Assembly: GCF_002920635.1 (NCBI RefSeq)
Contig: NZ_PQSR01000005.1
Span: 1 to 64,000, forward strand
DNA: 64,000 nucleotides
From: Streptomyces sp. Ru72
Lineage (GTDB): Bacteria; Actinomycetota; Actinomycetes; Streptomycetales; Streptomycetaceae
Direction: 5' to 3'
Part shown: positions 58,145-64,000 of the stretch, piece after piece
Layout: each line of letters opens with the position of its first letter
How positions within the stretch are numbered: the first letter of the stretch is position 1
The notes under the pieces: model-generated
What the model saw: the letters and a program-made list of their open reading frames with translations, nothing else
The model's database searches: none
What the model was told of the DNA's origin: nothing
Program-made: the position numbers and the translations under genes

Positions 58145-59167
58145 ATGCCCATCGCAACCCCCGAGGTCTACAACGAGATGCTCGACCGGGCGAAGGCAGG
58201 CAAGTTCGCCTACCCGGCCATCAACGTGACCTCCTCCCAGACCCTGCACGCGGCCCTGCGCGGTTTCGCGGAGGCGGAGAGCGACGGCATCGTCCAGATC
58301 TCGACGGGTGGCGCCGAGTTCCTGGGCGGCCAGTACAGCAAGGACATGGTCACCGGTGCGGTGGCCCTGGCCGAGTTCGCCCACATCGTCGCGGAGAAGT
58401 ACCCGGTCAACATCGCCCTGCACACGGACCACTGCCCGAAGGACAAGCTCGACGGGTACGTACGTCCGCTGCTCGCGATCTCCGAGGAGCGCGTCAAGGC
58501 CGGCCAGAACCCGCTGTTCCAGTCGCACATGTGGGACGGCTCCGCCGAGACCCTGGCCGACAACCTGGCGATCGCCCAGGAACTGCTCGCCCGCACCTCC
58601 GCCGCGAAGATCATCCTCGAGGTGGAGATCACCCCGACGGGCGGCGAGGAGGACGGCGTCTCCCACGAGATCAACGACAGCCTGTACACGACGGTCGACG
58701 ACGCGCTCCGCACGGCGGAGGCGCTGGGCCTCGGCGAGAAGGGCCGCTACCTGCTGGCCGCCTCCTTCGGCAACGTGCACGGCGTGTACAAGCCGGGCAA
58801 CGTCGTGCTGCGCCCCGAGCTGCTGAAGGAGCTGAACGAGGGCGTGGCCGAGCGGTTCGGCAAGGAGTCGCCGTTCGACTTCGTCTTCCACGGCGGTTCC
58901 GGCTCCACGGAGCAGGAGATCCTGACCGCCCTGGAGAACGGCGTGGTCAAGATGAACATCGACACGGACACGCAGTACGCGTTCACGCGTCCGGTCGTCG
59001 ACCACATGTTCAAGAACTACGACGGCGTCCTGAAGGTCGACGGCGAGGTCGGCTCCAAGAAGACCTACGACCCGCGCACCTGGGGCAAGCTGGCGGAGGC
59101 GTCGATGTCGAAGCGAGTGCTGGAGGCCTGCCAGAACCTCCGCTCCACGGGCACGAAGATCAAGTAA
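58145..59167 (+). CDS. fba: class II fructose-bisphosphate aldolase
   Basis: 340 residues; AAGGAGCGG before ATG 58145. It cleaves fructose-1,6-bisphosphate in glycolysis and needs zinc: LHTDHCPKDK and FGNVHGVY contain the metal-binding histidines, FVFHGGSGST the phosphate loop. It is the main aldolase of actinobacteria. pyrE-fba order is commonly seen in Streptomyces. Confidence 0.97.
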   Translation: MPIATPEVYNEMLDRAKAGKFAYPAINVTSSQTLHAALRGFAEAESDGIVQISTGGAEFLGGQYSKDMVTGAVALAEFAHIVAEKYPVNIALHTDHCPKDKLDGYVRPLLAISEERVKAGQNPLFQSHMWDGSAETLADNLAIAQELLARTSAAKIILEVEITPTGGEEDGVSHEINDSLYTTVDDALRTAEALGLGEKGRYLLAASFGNVHGVYKPGNVVLRPELLKELNEGVAERFGKESPFDFVFHGGSGSTEQEILTALENGVVKMNIDTDTQYAFTRPVVDHMFKNYDGVLKVDGEVGSKKTYDPRTWGKLAEASMSKRVLEACQNLRSTGTKIK

Positions 59168-59293
59168 CAGGGGTGGGCGGGGTGCCCGTCGCTGCGGCAC
59201 CCCGCCACCGCCCGGCTGCGCAAGCCTCCGGGCACCCCGCCTCCGCGTGCCGCACACCTGGCTCGAGCGCTCCCGGCGCGGGATGATCCCAGC

Positions 59294-60799
59294 ATGGCGG
59301 TTACCGCACAGCCGACCCACGCTGTCAGGCTCAGCACCCCGCAGGGGAAGTGGATCCTCCTGACAACGGTGCTCGGCTCCAGCATGGCCCTGCTGGACTC
59401 CACCGTCGTCAACGTCGCCCTCCCCCGCATCGGCCACGCCCTCGACGCGAGCCTCGCCGCTCTCCAGTGGACCGTCAACGCGTACATGCTCACGCTCGCC
59501 GGTCTCATCCTGCTCGGCGGCGCCCTCGGCGACCGCTACGGCCGCCGCAGGATCTTCGTCCTCGGCGTCCTGTGGTTCGCCGCAGCCTCCCTCCTGTGCG
59601 GCCTGGCCCCCACCTCCGAGGTCCTCATCGTCGCCCGCGCCCTCCAGGGTGTCGGCGGTGCCCTGCTCACCCCGGGGTCGCTCGCGCTCATCCAGGCCAC
59701 CTTCCACCCCGACGACCGTGGCAGGGCGGTCGGCCTGTGGTCCGGCTTCGGCGGCATCGGCGCCGCCGTCGGCCCGTTCCTCGGCGGCTGGCTGGTGGCC
59801 GGCCCGGGCTGGCGCTGGGTCTTCCTCCTGAACGTCCCCCTGGCCCTCCTCTGCGCGCCGATCGCCGTACGCCACGTCCCCGAGTCCTCCGCCGGCGGCA
59901 CCCACAGCCGCCGCTTCGACGCCCTCGGCGCCAGCCTCGGCGCCCTCTCCCTCGCCCTGGTGACGTACGCCCTCATCGAGGCCCACGGCGGCTCGCTCAC
60001 GGCGGCCCTCACCGCGGTCGCGGGCCTCGCCGCCGGGATCGCCTTCATCCACGTCGAACGGCACCGCCCCGACCCGATGATGCCGCTCGACATCTTCGCC
60101 TCCCGCCAGTTCACGGCGGTCAACCTGGTGACCCTCTGCGTCTACGCGGCCTTCGGCGGCTTCTTCTTCCTCACCGCGCTCCAGCTCCAGGTCGTCTCCG
60201 GCTACTCGCCCCTGCGGGCCGGCGTCGCCCTGCTGCCCACCACCGTCCTGATGCTCCTGTTCTCGTCCCGCTCCGGCGCCCTCGCCGAACGCATCGGCCC
60301 CCGCATCCCGCTCACCGTCGGCCCCCTGCTCTGCGCGGCCGGCATGCTGCTGATGCTGCGCGTCGGCAAGGGCGCCGCGTACGCCGCCGACGTCCTGCCC
60401 GCCGTGTTGGTCATGGGCGCCGGCATGGTCACGCTGGTCGCCCCGCTGACCGCCACCGTGCTCGCCTCGGTGGACACCGACCGGGCCGGCCTGGCCAGCG
60501 GCATCAACAACGCGGCGGCCCGCGCGGCCGGTCTGATCGCCGTGGCCGCGCTGCCGCTGCTCACGGGGATGGGACCGGAGGCGTACCGGGTTCCGGACGC
60601 GTTCGAGGCCGCCTTCCGCCGGGCGATGCCGCTGTGCGCGGGCGTCCTGGTCGCGGGCGCGGTGCTCGCCTTCGCGACCGTACGCCGCCCGGCCCCGGAG
60701 TGCCGCCACCCCGAGTGCCGTACGCACTGTTCCATGACCGCGCCACCGCTCGAGCCGCCGCGCGGTTCGGCGGGGTCCGGGGCCGGTCCGGCCTCCTGA
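59294..60799 (+). CDS. MFS exporter, DHA2 group
   Basis: 501 residues with about 14 membrane segments. MALLDSTVVNVALPRIGHAL and LGDRYGRRRIFVLG are the DHA2 motifs; GPFLGGWLVAGPGWRWVFL is motif C. A cytoplasmic C-terminal tail is Cys/Pro-rich (CRHPECRTHCS). It is likely a drug or metabolite efflux pump; no regulator is adjacent. Confidence 0.85.
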   Translation: MAVTAQPTHAVRLSTPQGKWILLTTVLGSSMALLDSTVVNVALPRIGHALDASLAALQWTVNAYMLTLAGLILLGGALGDRYGRRRIFVLGVLWFAAASLLCGLAPTSEVLIVARALQGVGGALLTPGSLALIQATFHPDDRGRAVGLWSGFGGIGAAVGPFLGGWLVAGPGWRWVFLLNVPLALLCAPIAVRHVPESSAGGTHSRRFDALGASLGALSLALVTYALIEAHGGSLTAALTAVAGLAAGIAFIHVERHRPDPMMPLDIFASRQFTAVNLVTLCVYAAFGGFFFLTALQLQVVSGYSPLRAGVALLPTTVLMLLFSSRSGALAERIGPRIPLTVGPLLCAAGMLLMLRVGKGAAYAADVLPAVLVMGAGMVTLVAPLTATVLASVDTDRAGLASGINNAAARAAGLIAVAALPLLTGMGPEAYRVPDAFEAAFRRAMPLCAGVLVAGAVLAFATVRRPAPECRHPECRTHCSMTAPPLEPPRGSAGSGAGPAS

Positions 60800-60854
60800 G
60801 CAGGTGCCGAGGGCGAGCGATCTGCGGGCACGGTCGATGGCGCACACTGATCCC

Positions 60855-61268
60855 ATGACCCTTCACGAGAACCTTCTCGGGGGCCCGCCCCCGACGCACC
60901 TCCCCGACGACCCGGAGCCGCGCGAGCTCCTCGCGAGCGGCACGGCGCCCTCCGAGGTCGCCGCCCGGTACCCCGCCTCCTCGCTCGCCTGGGCGCAGCT
61001 CGCCGACGACGCGTTCGAGCGGGGCGCGGTCGTCGAGTCGTACGCGTACGCCCGTACGGGCTACCACCGCGGCCTGGACGCCCTGCGCCGCAACGGCTGG
61101 AAGGGCCATGGACCCATCCCCTGGGAGCACGAGCCCAACCGCGGGTTCCTGCGCGCCCTGCACGCCCTCGCGCGGGCCGCACACGGCATCGGCGAGCAGG
61201 AGGAGTACGAGCGCTGCTCGCAGTTCCTGAAGGACTCCTCGCCGGCGGCGGCCCAGACCCTGGGCTAG
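60855..61268 (+). CDS. DUF3151 family protein
   Basis: 137 residues from ATG 60855. TAPSEVAARYPASSLAWAQL and GYHRGLDALRRNGWKGHGPI are conserved in this actinobacterial family, found beside fba or adenylosuccinate synthase genes. It has a helical repeat-like fold and no known activity. Confidence 0.8.
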   Translation: MTLHENLLGGPPPTHLPDDPEPRELLASGTAPSEVAARYPASSLAWAQLADDAFERGAVVESYAYARTGYHRGLDALRRNGWKGHGPIPWEHEPNRGFLRALHALARAAHGIGEQEEYERCSQFLKDSSPAAAQTLG

Positions 61269-61291
61269 TACCCCCGCGCCCCGTGCGTGTC

Positions 61292-61317
61292 AGGCCCGCC
61301 TGTGACCAGGCGGGCCT
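61292..61317. terminator. terminator between DUF3151 gene and kynA
   Basis: A perfect 11-bp stem (61292-61302 with 61307-61317), four-base loop, followed by TT on the plus strand. Confidence 0.8.
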
Positions 61318-61421
61318 TGCGGTGTCCGGGGGCATTGCGCAGGATGCCTGTGGGGACCGGGGCCCCCGTGCCGGCATCGGCAGGGGCGGACCGCTACCCG
61401 GAGTACATGCAGGAGACAGCG

Positions 61422-62294
61422 ATGTCCCAACAGGCTCACCCGACTCCTCCCTCTCCCGAGGGCTCTGAGCCCGAGACCCCGCATCTCGCCCCCAAAATCG
61501 ATTGGAGCCAGGGCACGACCCCGTACGAGGACTACGTCCGGGCGGACGTGCTCACCCACCTCCAGCACCCCCTCTCCGACGACCCCGGAGAGATGGTCTT
61601 CCTGGTCACGACCCAGGTGATGGAGCTGTGGTTCACCGTCATCGTCCACGAGTGGGAGACCGCGGCGCGCGCCCTGCGCGAGGACCGGGTGCCGGTGGCG
61701 ATCGACGCGCTGAAGAGGTCCGTACGGGAGCTCCAGGCGCTGAACGCGTCCTGGCGGCCCCTGGCACAGCTGACGCCCGTCCAGTTCAACTCCTACCGCT
61801 CCGCCCTCGGCGAGGGCTCCGGCTTCCAGTCGGCGATGTACCGCCGCATGGAGTTCCTGCTCGGCGAGAAGTCCGCGTCCATGCTGGTCCCGCACCGCGG
61901 CGCGCCCCGCGTCCACGCCGAACTGGAGAAGGCGCTGCACGAGCCGTGCCTGTACGACGAGGTGCTGCGGCTGCTCGCCCGGCGCGGGCACGCCGTCCCG
62001 GACGCGGTGCTGCGACGTGACGTCTCGCAGCGCTACGAGCCCTCGGAGGAGGTCGAGTCGGTCTGGGCGGCCGTCTACGCGGGGGACCCGGACGACGAAC
62101 TCGCCCGGCTGGGCGAAGCGCTCACCGATGTCGCGGAACTGGTGTGGCGCTGGCGCAACGACCACCTTCTCGCCACCCGGCGCGCGATGGGCGCCAAGCC
62201 CGGCACGGGCGGCTCCGCCGGGGTGGCCTGGCTGGAGAAGCGGGCCCAGAAGAACGTGTTCCCCGAGCTGTGGACGGCGCGGTCCCATGTCTGA
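61422..62294 (+). CDS. kynA: tryptophan 2,3-dioxygenase
   Basis: 290 residues from ATG 61422 (GGAG six bases upstream). It opens tryptophan to N-formylkynurenine with a haem group. YEDYVRADVLTHLQHPLSDD, TTQVMELWFTVIVHEWETA and FNSYRSALGEGSGFQSAMYR match the family; the last is the substrate/haem region. Its stop overlaps kynU by eight bases, so the pathway is coupled. Confidence 0.95.
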   Translation: MSQQAHPTPPSPEGSEPETPHLAPKIDWSQGTTPYEDYVRADVLTHLQHPLSDDPGEMVFLVTTQVMELWFTVIVHEWETAARALREDRVPVAIDALKRSVRELQALNASWRPLAQLTPVQFNSYRSALGEGSGFQSAMYRRMEFLLGEKSASMLVPHRGAPRVHAELEKALHEPCLYDEVLRLLARRGHAVPDAVLRRDVSQRYEPSEEVESVWAAVYAGDPDDELARLGEALTDVAELVWRWRNDHLLATRRAMGAKPGTGGSAGVAWLEKRAQKNVFPELWTARSHV

Positions 62295-63516
62295 GCCGTC
62301 GGAACTCGCCGTCAGGGCGAAGAAGCTGGACGCGGCCGACGAACTCGCCGCGAAGCGCTCGGAGTTCGTCCTCGACACCGTGTCCGATCATGCGGCTGAC
62401 GCCGCGGGCGTCTATCTGGACGGCAACTCGCTGGGCGCGCTGCCCGTCGTCGTGCCGGGCCGGATGGAGGACGTCGTCCGCAGGCAGTGGGGATCGCTGC
62501 GGATCCGGTCCTGGGACGAGAGCGGCTGGTGGACGGCGCCGGAGCGGATCGGCGAGCGGATCGCCCCGCTGGTCGGGGCCGCGCCCGGGCAGATCGTGGT
62601 GGGCGACTCGACCAGCGTGAACGTCTTCAAGGCGCTGGTGGCGGCGGTGCGGATGGCGCGGGAGACGGACGCCGGCCGGGACGAGATCCTGGTCGACGCG
62701 ACGACGTTCCCGACGGACGGGTACATCGCCGGATCGGCGGCACGGATGACGGGCTGCACGCTGCGTCCTGTGGCCCCGGCGGACGTGCCGGGGGCGCTGT
62801 CCGGCCGTACGGCGGCCGTGCTGCTGAACCACGTCGACTACCGCACCGGCAGGCTGCACGACCTGCCCGGGCTGACGGCCGCCGTGCACGCGGCGGGCGC
62901 GGTCTCGGTCTGGGACCTGTGCCACAGCGCGGGCGCGCTGCCCGTGGGCCTGGACGAACACGGGGTCGATCTGGCGGTCGGCTGCACCTACAAGTACCTG
63001 AACGGCGGCCCCGGCTCGCCCGCGTACCTGTATGTGCGGCGGGAGTTGCAGGACCGCTTCGACTCACCGCTGCCGGGCTGGAACTCGCACGCGGAACCCT
63101 TCGGCATGCGGAGCGACTACGAAGCGGCGCCGGGCGCCGTGCGCGGTCGCGTCGGCACCCCCGACATCCTGTCGATGCTCGCCCTGGAGGCGGCGCTGGA
63201 GGTGTGGGACGGCGTCTCGATCGACGCGGTCCGCGCCAAGTCGCTGGCCCTGACGGACTTCTTCCTCGAGTGCGTGGCGGCCTACGTCCCGCCGGGCACG
63301 GTCGAGTCCCTGACCCCCGCCGCGCACGGGGAACGGGGCAGCCAGATCTCGCTGCGATGTGCGGACGCGGGGGACGTGATGAAGCGGCTGATCGCAGCCC
63401 GGGTGGTCGGTGACTTCCGGCCGCCGGACGTGCTGCGGTTCGGGTTCACGCCGCTGTACGTGGGGTTCGGGGACGTGGAACGGGCGGCCCGGGTGCTGGC
63501 GGAGGTGGTGGCCTGA
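62287..63516 (+). CDS. kynU: kynureninase
   Basis: 409 residues. PLP-dependent cleavage of kynurenine to anthranilate and alanine. VYLDGNSLGALP at the N-terminus, NHVDYRTGRLHDL, WDLCHSAGALP (PLP-binding Asp) and GCTYKYLNGGPGSPAYL with the PLP lysine are diagnostic. ATG 62287 is inside the end of kynA. Confidence 0.95.
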   Translation: MSEPSELAVRAKKLDAADELAAKRSEFVLDTVSDHAADAAGVYLDGNSLGALPVVVPGRMEDVVRRQWGSLRIRSWDESGWWTAPERIGERIAPLVGAAPGQIVVGDSTSVNVFKALVAAVRMARETDAGRDEILVDATTFPTDGYIAGSAARMTGCTLRPVAPADVPGALSGRTAAVLLNHVDYRTGRLHDLPGLTAAVHAAGAVSVWDLCHSAGALPVGLDEHGVDLAVGCTYKYLNGGPGSPAYLYVRRELQDRFDSPLPGWNSHAEPFGMRSDYEAAPGAVRGRVGTPDILSMLALEAALEVWDGVSIDAVRAKSLALTDFFLECVAAYVPPGTVESLTPAAHGERGSQISLRCADAGDVMKRLIAARVVGDFRPPDVLRFGFTPLYVGFGDVERAARVLAEVVA

Positions 63517-63525
63517 CGGGCGTTT

Positions 63526-63555
63526 CACGGGGGGCGGGGCGACCCGCCCCCCGTG
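63526..63555. terminator. terminator after kynU
   Basis: A perfect 13-bp GC-rich stem (63526-63538 with 63543-63555), four-base loop, ten bases after the stop. Confidence 0.75.
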
Positions 63556-63744
63556 CGGGCGCGAACCCCGTGGCCGGGGCCCCGGCCACCGCCCACCGGG
63601 GCGGCTCGGCAGAACCGGTTGCTCCTCACCCAGAGTGACAACCCCGTGCTGACGCACGTCATCCGCCTGATACCGTCCCCGCCAGCGGCCGGTACTCTCC
63701 GGCCGCCGCGCACGAATCCCGTTCTGCCGCTGAGAGGTTGGAGC

Positions 63745-64000
63745 ATGCCGGACGACGCCGCCCCCCGCGATGCCGCCGAAGAGGCGTCCGCCTTCTCGCA
63801 CCCGCCGGTGGACCCCGACTCCACCGCCGTCTACGGCGACCACCCCGACCAGGTGATCGACTTCTACGCCCCGCGGCAGACCGAGCCGGCCGGGGCGGCG
63901 GGCGCCCCGGGACCCGCCCCCCTGGTCGTCCTCCTGCACGGCGGCGCGTGGCGTGCGCCCTACGACCGCCGGCACATCTCGCCGTTCGCGGACTTCCTGG
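63745..64000 (+). CDS. alpha/beta-hydrolase, probable kynurenine formamidase, truncated by window end
   Basis: The first 85 residues are visible from ATG 63745 (GAGAGGTTGGAG upstream). VVYGDHPDQVIDFYAPR-type start and LVVLLHGGAWRAPYDRRH show the oxyanion HGGxW motif of the BD-FAE/arylformamidase group. Following kynA and kynU, it is the best candidate for the missing step, hydrolysis of N-formylkynurenine to kynurenine. The catalytic triad lies beyond the window; a hairpin separates it from kynU, so it has its own promoter. Confidence 0.65.
   Translation, partial: MPDDAAPRDAAEEASAFSHPPVDPDSTAVYGDHPDQVIDFYAPRQTEPAGAAGAPGPAPLVVLLHGGAWRAPYDRRHISPFADFL

Noticed and set aside
57974..60856. Antisense frame over fba and the MFS gene (960 residues)
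   Set aside because: It spans two clear genes and contains no recognisable domain.

Overview
The window reads as chromosomal DNA from a Streptomyces (or very close relative). GC content is very high, GTG starts are common, and the HspR-regulated dnaK-grpE-dnaJ-hspR operon, clpB, dcd, pyrE, class II fba and kynurenine genes have the sequences expected for that genus. No species can be named from sequence alone.

Layout. (1) 1-9.7 kb: a truncated MoxR-type ATPase with a partner gene of unknown function, a Tat-exported GH2 beta-galactosidase-like enzyme, a sigma factor with a SnoaL-like tail, a secreted PNGase A-type amidase, and two gene relics (an integrase shard and a broken fibronectin-III gene). 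(2) 9.735-15.185 kb: a 5.4-kb integrated element bounded by a perfect 47-bp direct repeat, the right copy being the 3' part of tRNA-Gly(CCC). It carries an excisionase gene, an integrase gene broken by three frameshifts, eroded DUF2637 and Rep genes, and small cargo genes. It looks like a decayed actinomycete integrative element. (3) 15.2-21.1 kb: tRNA-Gly, a zinc-ribbon microprotein, dcd, a phosphoribosyltransferase, a gene-poor 0.8 kb, a Yip1-domain membrane protein, and a large membrane Fe-S oxidoreductase of the EtfD type. (4) 21.5-25.8 kb: the heat-shock operon with two HspR operators (HAIR). (5) 25.8-33.4 kb: a PA14/fibronectin-III exoprotein, an orphan sugar-binding lipoprotein, two convergent LuxR-type paralogues, and a two-gene unit encoding a secreted peptide with two DTGWGAS repeats plus a Rieske-like protein without cluster ligands. 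(6) 33.6-39.1 kb: an F420/FMN-type oxidoreductase, clpB with its own HAIR, and conserved membrane and housekeeping genes. (7) 39.5-49.3 kb: two divergent gene sets (three DJ-1/PfpI proteins, cupin, VioB-type ferritin-like protein, fused ABM-VOC protein, VOC protein, SDR, HAD, MFS exporter, LysR) that look like an uncharacterised biosynthetic or detoxification locus. (8) 49.3-64 kb: an aminotransferase, cell-surface proteins with low-complexity repeats, DUF2617, a membrane spermidine-synthase-like protein, a CoxG-like protein, an aldose epimerase, pyrE, fba, an MFS exporter, DUF3151, and kynA-kynU followed by a truncated alpha/beta-hydrolase gene.

How parts work together. HspR, the last gene of the heat-shock operon, should repress both that operon and clpB through CTTGAGY-N7-ACTCARS operators, placing disaggregation (ClpB) and folding (DnaK/GrpE/DnaJ) under one feedback loop. 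kynA, kynU and the 3' hydrolase can account for tryptophan to anthranilate. The most promising undescribed systems are the LuxR/TGWG-peptide/Rieske-like cassette and the DJ-1-rich locus; both functional readings are inference. The integrase, Rep and DUF2637 lesions suggest that the tRNA-Gly element no longer moves by itself.
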